Below, in pieces: positions 1-8,676 of a stretch of DNA of 64,000 nt. Source of the DNA: Hydrotalea sp. (GTDB lineage: Bacteria; Bacteroidota; Bacteroidia; Chitinophagales; Chitinophagaceae); NCBI GenBank assembly GCA_022402565.1, contig JAKRSC010000024.1:43942-107941 (forward strand). The letters run 5' to 3'. The translations under genes and the position numbers were made by a program. Positions within the stretch are counted from its first letter, which is position 1. Each line of letters starts with the position of its first letter. The notes under the pieces are model-generated. The model made no database searches. It had not been told where the DNA came from and saw only the letters and a program-made list of their open reading frames with translations.

Positions 1-3000
1 ATGAAATCTTGGTGAAGTTTTCAAAAAAATACAATGTACCTATTATTGCCAGTAATGATAGTCACTATGTGAACGAAGAAGACTACAATGCACACGATAT
101 ACTTCTATGTGTAAACACAGGAAGCTTACAAAGCACACCTGGTTTTGATGATTTTGTTAATGACGAAATTCAGTCAACCAATAAACGCTTCAAGTTCCCT
201 AATAACCAATTTTACTTTAAGACTACAGATGAAATGAAACTATTGTTTCAAGATCTACCACAAGCCATTGATAATACCAATATAATTGTAGATCGTGTTG
301 AAGTCTTGAACTTGAAGAAAGATATTTTACTTCCTGCCTTCCCTATTCCAGATAGTTTCAAAATACATCAAGATGATAATTTGAATCAGTGGGAATACCT
401 TAAGCATCTTACATATGAAGGTGCTATGAAAAGATATGGCAGCCTCGCACCGGATGTACAAGAAAGGATAGATTTTGAATTGCATACAATTAGAACAATG
501 GGCTTTGCAGGTTACTTCTTAATTGTAGGTGACTTTATTAAAGCTGGTCGTGACTTAGGCGTTTTTGTGGGTCCTGGTCGTGGTTCTGCAGCTGGTTCTG
601 CAGTTGCTTATTGTATAGGAATTACTAATATTGATCCTATTAAATATAATTTACTTTTTGAACGTTTCTTAAATCCAGAAAGAAAGTCAATGCCCGATAT
701 TGATACGGACTTTGATGATGAGGGACGACAAAAAGTAATTGATTATGTTGTAGAGAAATATGGAAAAAATCAGGTTGCGCAAATTATAACCTATGGTACA
801 ATGGCAGCAAAGAGTAGCATTAAGGATGTTGCTCGCGTTATGGATTTGCCATTATCAGAATCTAATAAATTAGCTAAGCTTGTGCCAGATAAACCTGGTA
901 CAGAATTAAAAAGAGTATTGCATGCTCCATTAACTGCAAAGGATGGCGAAAAATCTCTAGAAGAGAAAGAGAATTATCCTGGAGAAGATATTGAAAATAT
1001 TAAAGAGCTTCGAAAGATTTATGAGTCAGATAAACCAGAAGCAACCATATTGCACATTGCAGAAAAATTGGAGGGCAGCGTTAGAAATACAGGTATTCAC
1101 GCAGCAGGAATCATTATTGCTCCAAAAGATCTAACAGAACTGATTCCAGTTGCCACTTCTAAAGATTCAACATTACTTGTAACTCAAATAGAAGGAAAAG
1201 TAATTGAAGATAGTGGTGTTATAAAGATGGATTTTCTTGGATTAAAAACCTTAAGCATTATTAAAAATGCTCTAGAAATGATCAAAGAAAATCATGGTGT
1301 TGACATTGATATAGATGCAATTCCGCTGGATGATGAAAAAACATATCAGCTTTTTCAAAAAGGAAACGCAATTGCTATATTCCAATTTGAAGCCCCCCAT
1401 TTAGCTGATATTTTACGTAACATGAAACCTTCAACCTTTGAAGATCTCATAGCTTTAAACGCATTGAACCGACCAGGTCCAATGCAGTATATCCCAGATT
1501 ACATTAAAAGGAAGCATGGACAAGAACAAGTAACCTATGACCTTCCAGAGATGGAAGAATACTTGAAAGAAACCTATGGCATTACAGTCTATCAGGAGCA
1601 GGTAATGCTATTATCACAAAAGCTAGCAGGATTTTCTAAAGGTAAAGCTGATGGTCTTAGAAAAGCCATGGGTAAGAAAGATAGAAAGACACTAGATAGC
1701 ATGAAGGCTGAGTTCATAAAGGGAGCAACTGAATTGGGTCATCCTGAAAAAGCGCTTGAAAAAATTTGGACTGATTGGGAAAAGTTTGCTCAATATGCAT
1801 TCAATAAATCTCATTCAACTTGTTATGCGTTTGTAGCTTATCAAACAGCATATTTAAAAGCACACTACCCTTCTGAATTCATGGCAGCAGTATTAAACAA
1901 TGCTGGCAGTATTGAAAAGATAACTTTTTTCATGGAGGAATGCAAACGTATGGGTGTTCATGTACTTGGCCCCGATATTAATGAATCTAAAAAAGGGTTT
2001 GCAGCAAATAAAAAAGGAGAAATTAGATTTGGCTTAGGAGGATTAAAAGGAGTTGGTGATGCAGCCATCTCAAATATTATTGAAGAAAGATCAAAAGGTA
2101 TATTTAATGATGTATACGATTTCTTTAAACGAGTAAGCTTGCAAAAAGTTAATAAAAAATCACTCGAATGTTTAATTATGAGTGGAAGCTTTGATAGTTT
2201 TAGAGATTTCCATAGAAAGCAATACTTCCACATTAGTGATGGAGATAAGCTATCTGGTTTAGAAAAATTAATTCAATACGCCAACGCATGTAACGCACAA
2301 AATCTAAAAACTTCTAATACACTTTTTGGAGACTTTGCTGAAACATTTGAAATTGATAAGCCTAAAATTGCCAAATGTGAGCCTTGGTCACTTATTGAGT
2401 CGCTTAAAAAAGAGCGAGAAATAACAGGTATGTTCATGAGCGGACATCCATTAGATAATTACGAATTTGAATTAAGGCATTTTGGAATTTTTCCTTTGAA
2501 AGATTTCGAAGAACTAAAACTAAGCGAGCAGCAAGTAGAAGAAGCATATAATAAAGGAATTAAGTTTAGACTAGCTGGATTGGTAACTGAAGCACAACAC
2601 TTAATTTCAAAAAAAGGATCTCACTTTGGTAAGCTGGTAATTGAAGATTATACAGGAAAAACAGAGATTGTTTTATTTGATACAGATTATCAACTTTTTA
2701 AACATTTTTTTGAGGTTGACCTATCTGTTATTGTTACTGGTTTTTTCAATAGACAATATCAAAAAGGTAGAATTTCATTTAAAATATCACAAATTAATCT
2801 CCTTGAAAAAATCAAAACTGTTTTTACGAAAAAACTTGAATTACATGTAAAACCTGAAATTATAAGTAAGGAAATGATTGAATTTTTTAAAGAAAACATG
2901 GAGAAATATCCTGGTAAATTACATTTAAGATTTCACATTCAAGACGAGCAAGAAAATGTTGGCATACAACTGTACACGTTAGAAAACAGTGTTGAAATGA

Positions 3001-3068
3001 ATCATGAGCTAACAGATTTTCTCATCATGCATAAAGATAAAATTGAAGTGATTATTCAAGAAATTTAA
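1..3068 (+). CDS. dnaE: DNA polymerase III alpha subunit, 3' part (5' end outside window)
   Basis: This is the replicative DNA polymerase catalytic subunit. The reading frame is open from the window edge (first full codon at base 3), and the fragment begins inside the C-terminal part of the PHP domain (NDSHY motif). About 1020 residues are visible; the family is usually 1150-1250, so the start and most of the PHP domain lie upstream. The palm contains VGPGRGSAAGS and the catalytic PDIDTDFDDE (Asp codons near 696-710). Further on are the conserved block NKSHSTCYAFVAYQTAYLKA, helix-hairpin-helix sequence (GLGGLKGVGDAAI) and a C-terminal OB fold around residues 850-940. The TTG at base 9 is only an internal codon. 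I see no intein or frameshift. Confidence 0.97.
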   Translation, partial: EILVKFSKKYNVPIIASNDSHYVNEEDYNAHDILLCVNTGSLQSTPGFDDFVNDEIQSTNKRFKFPNNQFYFKTTDEMKLLFQDLPQAIDNTNIIVDRVEVLNLKKDILLPAFPIPDSFKIHQDDNLNQWEYLKHLTYEGAMKRYGSLAPDVQERIDFELHTIRTMGFAGYFLIVGDFIKAGRDLGVFVGPGRGSAAGSAVAYCIGITNIDPIKYNLLFERFLNPERKSMPDIDTDFDDEGRQKVIDYVVEKYGKNQVAQIITYGTMAAKSSIKDVARVMDLPLSESNKLAKLVPDKPGTELKRVLHAPLTAKDGEKSLEEKENYPGEDIENIKELRKIYESDKPEATILHIAEKLEGSVRNTGIHAAGIIIAPKDLTELIPVATSKDSTLLVTQIEGKVIEDSGVIKMDFLGLKTLSIIKNALEMIKENHGVDIDIDAIPLDDEKTYQLFQKGNAIAIFQFEAPHLADILRNMKPSTFEDLIALNALNRPGPMQYIPDYIKRKHGQEQVTYDLPEMEEYLKETYGITVYQEQVMLLSQKLAGFSKGKADGLRKAMGKKDRKTLDSMKAEFIKGATELGHPEKALEKIWTDWEKFAQYAFNKSHSTCYAFVAYQTAYLKAHYPSEFMAAVLNNAGSIEKITFFMEECKRMGVHVLGPDINESKKGFAANKKGEIRFGLGGLKGVGDAAISNIIEERSKGIFNDVYDFFKRVSLQKVNKKSLECLIMSGSFDSFRDFHRKQYFHISDGDKLSGLEKLIQYANACNAQNLKTSNTLFGDFAETFEIDKPKIAKCEPWSLIESLKKEREITGMFMSGHPLDNYEFELRHFGIFPLKDFEELKLSEQQVEEAYNKGIKFRLAGLVTEAQHLISKKGSHFGKLVIEDYTGKTEIVLFDTDYQLFKHFFEVDLSVIVTGFFNRQYQKGRISFKISQINLLEKIKTVFTKKLELHVKPEIISKEMIEFFKENMEKYPGKLHLRFHIQDEQENVGIQLYTLENSVEMNHELTDFLIMHKDKIEVIIQEI

Positions 3069-3079
3069 GAGTTTTACAT

Positions 3080-3114
3080 ATATGGTATTGCATTTCATAA
3101 TAAATGAACCATAT
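3080..3114 (+). other. Stem-loop downstream of dnaE
   Basis: ATATGGT at 3080-3086 pairs with ACCATAT at 3108-3114, and CATTT/AAATG pairs inside it. No U-run follows, so it could be an mRNA 3'-end or processing hairpin rather than a canonical terminator. Confidence 0.4.
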
Positions 3115-3155
3115 TTGAAAAACATATCAGCCGTACTGATTGAACGAGTACTTTA

Positions 3156-3737
3156 ATGAAAGCTAATCCAGTTAATAAAAACGAAAGTAGAAAGCAACAG
3201 GCCAAGACACTTAGAGTTGTTAGAAAAATTCATAGAGTTACAGGATTATTACTTTTTATTTTTTTCTTTATAGTTGGTATAAGCGGAATATTACTAGGAT
3301 GGAAAAAACATACAGGTAACTTATTACTTCCAAAAACATATAAAGGATTTTCAATAAATTCCAAAGATTGGTTATCAATTGACAGTCTTAAAAAAAATGC
3401 CATTCAAGTTTTAAAAGATTCCTGCGGAGAGAATTTATCAACCGATTTAGATAGAATTGATATTCGACCAGATAAAGGATCAGTTAAATTTATTTTTATA
3501 GAAAATTACTGGGAAATACAATTAGATGCGACCACAGGCGAAGTTCTTCATATTGGGAAAAGGCATTCAGATTTAATTGAGAGAATACATGATGGCTCCA
3601 TTGTGGACATCAGTCTTTCCAGTAACAAAGGTTTGTTTAAAGTGATATATACCAGCATACTAGGAATTGCTTTAGTCCTATTTACAATAACAGGCTTCTG
3701 GCTATGGTATGGCCCTAAACGAATGCGAAGAAATTAA
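3156..3737 (+). CDS. PepSY-associated TM helix domain protein
   Basis: A 193-residue inner-membrane protein. It has a first transmembrane segment at about residues 29-48, a periplasmic PepSY-like domain in the middle (residues about 60-155, including an ATTGEVLHI strand-turn typical of PepSY), and a second transmembrane segment at about 163-185. The N-terminal VVRKIHRVTGLLLFIFFFIV pattern is the usual start of the PepSY-associated TM family, often linked to iron uptake or membrane redox functions. No substrate can be assigned here. It stands alone between dnaE and an SDR gene, with 87 bp after dnaE. Confidence 0.8.
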   Translation: MKANPVNKNESRKQQAKTLRVVRKIHRVTGLLLFIFFFIVGISGILLGWKKHTGNLLLPKTYKGFSINSKDWLSIDSLKKNAIQVLKDSCGENLSTDLDRIDIRPDKGSVKFIFIENYWEIQLDATTGEVLHIGKRHSDLIERIHDGSIVDISLSSNKGLFKVIYTSILGIALVLFTITGFWLWYGPKRMRRN

Positions 3738-3784
3738 TTATTCATAACTTTCTGTGGTGGAATTAATTCATTCAAAATAAAACT

Positions 3785-4537
3785 ATGAAAAGAACTGCCT
3801 TCATCACCAATGTCTTACAATATGCTGGACCTGCTTCTATAAGTGCTTTATATGCAAAAGGATTTCAGCTTTTGGTACAAGATCCACTATTTGCTGACCC
3901 AAATATTAAAAATACATTTTTATCCAAATATCCAAATACATCTATTACATCAGAAACAAACATAGAAAACCTTATTAATCAAATAAGTGAAACATTTCCG
4001 ACAATAGATGTAGTTATAAGCAATGATTCCTTCCCAGCTATACATACGTCAATATCAGAAGGTGATTTGAAAGGACTAGAAAATACTTTACAAGAAATTG
4101 TAATTAGACCTTACTATTTTATGCATCGTTTGATACCCAAACTTAAAAAGCAACAGAATAAATCCAATCTTATTTTTATAACATCAAGTAGAACTGAACT
4201 ACCTATGAAGAATGGTGCGATACCTGATATGGCTAGAGCTGCAAATAATGCCTTTGTAAAATCTCTTAGTATTGAGCTAGCTCCTTATGGAATACCAGTA
4301 AATGCAATAGCCCCCAATTTTTTGTATAGTGAAACTTACTTTCCAAGATCGTTATTTATAGAAAATCCAATTGGTAAAAAATATATTGAAACAGTGGTAC
4401 CTATAGGCCGCTTAGGGCAACAAGAAGAACTAGAAGAACTTATAATTTATTTAGCTGAAATGAAAGGCTCTTTTCATACAGGAAGTATTATACCTTTTAA
4501 TGGCGGATGGCCAGTTGCATTAGATAGACCTTATTAA
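3785..4537 (+). CDS. SDR-family protein resembling halohydrin dehalogenase
   Basis: A 250-residue Rossmann protein. It lacks the SDR cofactor motif GxxxGxG at the N-terminus; residues 8-15 read TNVLQYAG, as in halohydrin dehalogenases, which use this pocket differently from NAD(P)-dependent SDRs. Recalled HheC sequence aligns without gaps across FITS...MARAANN: the catalytic Ser is kept (S134), the Arg of the S-Y-R triad is kept (R151), but the Tyr position is Pro (P147). SDR YxxxK is also absent. The stretch NAIAPNFLYSE...YFP matches the halide-site region of that family. It could be an inactive or functionally diverged relative. A terminator hairpin follows the stop codon. Confidence 0.75.
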   Translation: MKRTAFITNVLQYAGPASISALYAKGFQLLVQDPLFADPNIKNTFLSKYPNTSITSETNIENLINQISETFPTIDVVISNDSFPAIHTSISEGDLKGLENTLQEIVIRPYYFMHRLIPKLKKQQNKSNLIFITSSRTELPMKNGAIPDMARAANNAFVKSLSIELAPYGIPVNAIAPNFLYSETYFPRSLFIENPIGKKYIETVVPIGRLGQQEELEELIIYLAEMKGSFHTGSIIPFNGGWPVALDRPY

Positions 4538-4541
4538 AAAG

Positions 4542-4566
4542 GCCTCAAAAAATTTGAGGCTTATTT
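4542..4566 (+). terminator. Rho-independent terminator after the SDR gene
   Basis: GCCTCAAA (4542-4549) and TTTGAGGC (4553-4560) form a stem with loop AAA, followed by a T-rich tail. The upstream ATG at 4554 that could extend selO lies inside this hairpin, which argues against it as a start. Confidence 0.7.
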
Positions 4567-4589
4567 ATAAAAAAGCCAAAAACATTACA

Positions 4590-6026
4590 ATGTCCTTATC
4601 TCTCATACATTCATATCAAGAACTCCCCCATATTTTATTCAGCAACATAAAACCAACCCCTGTTAAAAATCCCTTTATACAAATTTTTAACCAGAAACTA
4701 GCTAATGAAATTCAATTGCCCTTCAACCAAAATTGGGTTCATATTTTATCAGGCAATGAACTTCCGGAAAATTGCAAACCTATTGCACAAGCGTACAGTG
4801 GACATCAATTTGGACATTATAATATTTTAGGTGATGGAAGAGCCATTCTACTTGGAGAATGGCGCACACCTCAAAATCAATTAGTAGATATTCAATTAAA
4901 AGGCGCAGGCCCTACTCCATATTCTAGAAGAGGTGATGGAAGAGCAACCTTAAGTGCAATGCTTCGTGAATACTTAATTAGTGAGGCATTGCATGGTCTT
5001 GACATTCCTACAAGTAGAAGTTTAGCTGTTGTTAGAACGGGTGAAGTTGTTTATAGAGAGGAATTACATGTTGGCGCAATCCTAACCAGAATCGCTTCTA
5101 GTCATATTAGAGTTGGCACATTCGAATATGCAGTGCGTAAACTCTCAAATGAAGAATATAGAAAGTTTTTAAACTATGTCATTGATAGACATTATCCTAC
5201 ATGCAAAAATTCAGCTATTCCAGCTCTGGCATTGCTGGAGTCTGTAACTGAAAAACAAGCTTTATTAATTAGCCAATGGATGTCGGTTGGATTTATTCAT
5301 GGTGTTATGAATACGGACAATATGAGTATTGCTGGTGAAACAATCGATTATGGCCCTTGCGCATTTATGAATACATTTCATCCTGCTACAGTTTTTAGTT
5401 CAATAGATCATCAGGGCAGATATGCCTACGCAAATCAGCCCGCTATAGCACAATGGAACTTAGCAGTTTTAGCAGGAACACTTCTACCCTTAATTGACAG
5501 CGACCAAAAAATTGCATTAGAAAAAGCTAAAGCGGTTATAGAAAAATTTCCTGAGTTATATACGTCATCTTGGAAACGTGTCATGCGAAATAAACTGGGC
5601 TGGAAAAAAGAACTGGCAACCGATGAAATTTTAATGAACGAATTGCTTGCATGGATGGAAACTGAAAAAGCTGATTATACACTCACCTTCTTGGCAATAG
5701 AAGATCCTGAAAAGATTCAACAACCCTATTTCCAAAAAGACTCATGGAAAATTTGGTTATCGGCTTGGGAAAAAAGATGCGAAGAAGAAGGATCAAGTGC
5801 AAAAGAGGCAAGAAAAAATATGTTATTATATAACCCTAAGTTTATTCCGAGAAATCATTTAGTAGAAGAGGCTTTAGAAAAGGCGTCTAAACAAAATGAT
5901 ATGTCTATGTTTTTAGAGCTTGTGTATGTATTGCAAAATCCCTTTATGACCAATGAACAACACTACTCATGGATGTTCCCTCCGGAAGAGGGAGACACAG
6001 GATATACCACATTCTGTAATACTTAG
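4590..6026 (+). CDS. selO: Protein adenylyltransferase SelO (YdiU/UPF0061)
   Basis: A pseudokinase-fold enzyme that in characterised members transfers AMP to Ser/Thr/Tyr of target proteins in redox stress. At 478 residues it has the normal bacterial length. Family motifs are clear: YSGHQFGHYNILGDGRA, QLKGAGPTPYSRRGDGRA, LREYLISEALHGL, and the inverted active-site loop GFIHGVMNTDNMS followed by IDYGPCAFM (metal ligands N and D). The C-terminus ends TTFCNT, so Cys stands where some eukaryotic members have selenocysteine. I chose the ATG at 4590 because the family homology begins there and the earlier ATG lies in the preceding terminator. Its stop overlaps the serA stop by 4 bp, tail to tail. 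Confidence 0.93.
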   Translation: MSLSLIHSYQELPHILFSNIKPTPVKNPFIQIFNQKLANEIQLPFNQNWVHILSGNELPENCKPIAQAYSGHQFGHYNILGDGRAILLGEWRTPQNQLVDIQLKGAGPTPYSRRGDGRATLSAMLREYLISEALHGLDIPTSRSLAVVRTGEVVYREELHVGAILTRIASSHIRVGTFEYAVRKLSNEEYRKFLNYVIDRHYPTCKNSAIPALALLESVTEKQALLISQWMSVGFIHGVMNTDNMSIAGETIDYGPCAFMNTFHPATVFSSIDHQGRYAYANQPAIAQWNLAVLAGTLLPLIDSDQKIALEKAKAVIEKFPELYTSSWKRVMRNKLGWKKELATDEILMNELLAWMETEKADYTLTFLAIEDPEKIQQPYFQKDSWKIWLSAWEKRCEEEGSSAKEARKNMLLYNPKFIPRNHLVEEALEKASKQNDMSMFLELVYVLQNPFMTNEQHYSWMFPPEEGDTGYTTFCNT

Positions 6027-7258
6027 TAAAGCATTCTAACTTTAATAGTTTGTTTGATTTCTTTCAATAATTCTAGTGCCTTTTTTGAAAGTTTCTTATC
6101 AACATCTAAAACTACATATCCAATCTCATCATTAGTTTTTAAGTATTGTCCAACTATATTGATTTTGTGCTTAGAAAGCTGTGTATTAATAGCTCCTAAT
6201 ACTCCTGGAACATTTTTATGAATGTGCAAAATTCTGTGAGCACCCTCAACTGGTGGTAAGCCAATTGCCGGAATGCTGTGACAACCATATGAAATACCTC
6301 TTTCCAAATACTGTACTAATTTAATTCCTACATCTTCTCCAATATTTTCTTGGGCTTCTTCTGTGCTTCCACCAATATGAGGAGTTAACAAAACGTTCGG
6401 TAAATCTTGGATAGGTGTACTAAAATGATCGCCATTCTTCTCTGGCTCTACAGGAAATACATCAATAGCAGCACCACTAATATGTTTCTCAAGAATTGCT
6501 TTCTTTAACGCTTCTAAATCCACTACATGTCCACGCGCATAATTAATTAATATAGCCCTAGGTTTCATGTTTTTTAGGCTAGTCTTATTAATTAAATTTT
6601 TTGTGGTTGCATTTTCAGGAACATGCAAAGTAACAATATCAGCATGCTGTAATAAGTCCTTCAAATTCTTTGCAGCTATTGCATTACCCAAGGGAAGCTT
6701 ATTTTCTATATCATAAAATCGCACTTTCATACCAAGTGCTTCAGACAAAACACTCACTTGCGACCCAATATTTCCATAACCAATGATACCTAATGTTTTT
6801 CCTCTTAATTCATAACTCCCTTTTGCGTCCTTCATCCAAATACCATCGTGTGCAGCTTTATTTTTGTCGGGTATTCTTCTAATTAACATAATAGCAGCTC
6901 CTATGACTAGTTCTGCTACACTTCGTGTGTTACTATATGGTGCATTAAAAACAGCAATACCTGCTTCAGAAGCTGCTTTTAAATCAACTTGATTCACCCC
7001 AATACAAAAACAGCCAATAGCCTGAAGTTTTGAAGCTGCCTTCAATACCCGCTCTGTTACCTGTGTCTTAGAACGAATGCCAAGTAAATGAACATCCTTG
7101 ATTTCATGGATTAATTCTTCTTCCGAAAGCGCTCCAGAAATTTTTTTAATATGATGATAACCGTTGGAGTGAATTAACTGAACGGCTTTTTCGCTGATGT
7201 TTTCAAGAAGAAGCCATTTAATTTTTTCTTTGGGATAGCTGGTTGTTTGCGTGCTCAT
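6023..7258 (-). CDS. serA: D-3-phosphoglycerate dehydrogenase (ACT domain)
   Basis: First enzyme of serine biosynthesis: oxidises 3-phosphoglycerate to 3-phosphohydroxypyruvate with NAD. The 411-residue protein matches the E. coli-type SerA length. Visible elements are the NAD site LGIIGYGNIGSQ, the catalytic Arg in NYARGHVVD, the Glu in VFPVEPEKNG, and the catalytic His in LTPHIGGSTEEAQ. The last about 75 residues form an ACT domain (NVPGVLGAINTQLSKHKINI), where serine feedback normally binds. It is divergent from the serine hydrolase gene with a 100-bp shared upstream region. No serC or serB is nearby. Confidence 0.95.
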   Translation of the reverse strand: MSTQTTSYPKEKIKWLLLENISEKAVQLIHSNGYHHIKKISGALSEEELIHEIKDVHLLGIRSKTQVTERVLKAASKLQAIGCFCIGVNQVDLKAASEAGIAVFNAPYSNTRSVAELVIGAAIMLIRRIPDKNKAAHDGIWMKDAKGSYELRGKTLGIIGYGNIGSQVSVLSEALGMKVRFYDIENKLPLGNAIAAKNLKDLLQHADIVTLHVPENATTKNLINKTSLKNMKPRAILINYARGHVVDLEALKKAILEKHISGAAIDVFPVEPEKNGDHFSTPIQDLPNVLLTPHIGGSTEEAQENIGEDVGIKLVQYLERGISYGCHSIPAIGLPPVEGAHRILHIHKNVPGVLGAINTQLSKHKINIVGQYLKTNDEIGYVVLDVDKKLSKKALELLKEIKQTIKVRMLY

Positions 7259-7333
7259 ATGTTGCGAAAATAATTGTATCGAATGAATTTATACACAATA
7301 GGCCCTAATTCTTTAGCGTTATGGACTAGCATT

Positions 7334-7341
7334 TATATTTG
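7334..7341 (+). promoter_or_regulatory. Candidate Bacteroidota -7 promoter box
   Basis: TATATTTG fits TAnnTTTG exactly and lies 17 bp before the ATG at 7359. A weak -33 candidate (TTTA) lies near 7312. Confidence 0.5.
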
Positions 7342-7358
7342 CCAAGATCCGTTCCACT

Positions 7359-8573
7359 ATGACACAAAAATTCCTATACATAAGTTTGTTCTTTGCTGCT
7401 ACCCTCTCCTGTTCATCAAGTGGTGAAAAGCTAGAAATACCTAAAGTTTTCTCAAAAACAGTTGGACTTAAAGAATCAGAGAAAGAAAAATACAGAAAAC
7501 TGCTTCAACCTTATTACGATTCTTTAAAAAGAACCGGATTTTCGGGAGGTATTATTGTTGCTAAAAAGGGTGAGGTCATTCTCGAAGACTATACAGGCTA
7601 CTATGACTGGAAACAAAAAATTCCAATAGAAAGCAACACCCCACTTCATGTTGCATCTGTAAGCAAAACATTTACTGCAATTGCCATGCTTCACTTTTGG
7701 GAAAATGAAGCATTTCAACTAGACGATGCTGTACAAAAATATTTACCGGAATTCCCTTACAAGGATATTACAATCCATTCCTTACTAAGCCATCGTTCCG
7801 GTTTACCGAATTATGCAAATCTCTTGACAGATTATATTACAACTGTAAAATATGTAAAGAATAAGCGAGGTAAAAAAGTGCCTGTAACCACAAGAAAAAA
7901 GGCTGCACCTTTTGTAGAAGGGTATGTGGAAAACAAAGATGTATTGAGGTATTTTGCGGTTAAAAAACCTGGATTGGTTTTCCGGCCTAACTCAAGATTT
8001 CAGTATTGTAATAGTAATTATGTGCTGCTAGCATTATTGCTGGAAAAGTTTTCTGGAAAGTCTTATCCTCAACTCATGAAGGATCTTATTTTTGATCCCT
8101 TAGGAATGAAGGATAGCTACATTTTTGACAAAAGCCATGTTTCAAATTATCAGCCTTCCTATTTTGCCAATCTTCGGCCTTACCCAATTGATAAATTTGA
8201 TTGCTTGTATGGCGACAAAAACGTGTACACAACAGCTCGAGATCTTTTACAATGGGAACAAGGTTTAGCTCAACATAAAATTATAAGCCCAGAAACACTA
8301 TCCATGGCCTATGAACCGCAAAGTTTTGAAAAGCCAGGTATTCATAATTATGGTTTGGGATGGAGAATGATTCTCTATCCAGAAAAGAAAGTAATATACC
8401 ACAACGGTTGGTGGCACGGTAATAATGCTGTTTTCACCCGTTTGGTGGATGATAATGCCACAATAATTATAACCGGAAATAGGTATAATGAGGCTATATA
8501 TAGATTTGGTAGAAGGATGAACAATGCGTTTTTCGCTGTATCTGATACCACTTTGTTAGAAGAAATGCCCTAA
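7359..8573 (+). CDS. Serine hydrolase lipoprotein (class C beta-lactamase fold)
   Basis: A 404-residue predicted lipoprotein. The signal peptide ends in the lipobox TLSC (Cys18). The penicillin-binding/esterase fold shows the SxxK motif as S100-V-S-K103, a YxN-like QYCNSN segment around residue 218, and a C-terminal HNGWWHG in place of the KTG/HxG motif. Such proteins are DD-peptidases, esterases or D-aminopeptidases, and the substrate cannot be told from sequence. True beta-lactamase activity is unlikely to be its main role. It is monocistronic between serA and hppA. Confidence 0.85.
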   Translation: MTQKFLYISLFFAATLSCSSSGEKLEIPKVFSKTVGLKESEKEKYRKLLQPYYDSLKRTGFSGGIIVAKKGEVILEDYTGYYDWKQKIPIESNTPLHVASVSKTFTAIAMLHFWENEAFQLDDAVQKYLPEFPYKDITIHSLLSHRSGLPNYANLLTDYITTVKYVKNKRGKKVPVTTRKKAAPFVEGYVENKDVLRYFAVKKPGLVFRPNSRFQYCNSNYVLLALLLEKFSGKSYPQLMKDLIFDPLGMKDSYIFDKSHVSNYQPSYFANLRPYPIDKFDCLYGDKNVYTTARDLLQWEQGLAQHKIISPETLSMAYEPQSFEKPGIHNYGLGWRMILYPEKKVIYHNGWWHGNNAVFTRLVDDNATIIITGNRYNEAIYRFGRRMNNAFFAVSDTTLLEEMP

Positions 8574-8630
8574 TCACATTAAAAAACAACTTAAATTATA
8601 ACTGCAAGATTCATTTTGCTGTTTAACCCC

Positions 8631-8638
8631 TATTTTTG
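8631..8638 (+). promoter_or_regulatory. Candidate -7 promoter box of hppA
   Basis: TATTTTTG fits TAnnTTTG, 38 bp before the hppA ATG. No well-spaced -33 element is obvious. Confidence 0.45.
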
Positions 8639-8676
8639 TTTTCCTTAACTAAACCAATCATCAATCCTCTAGACTT

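Noticed and set aside
1..11. TTG at base 9 as dnaE start
   Set aside because: The frame is open to the window edge and the protein begins inside the PHP domain, so the gene starts upstream.
4554..4589. Earlier ATG for selO
   Set aside because: The codon lies within the terminator hairpin of the SDR gene and family homology starts at 4590.
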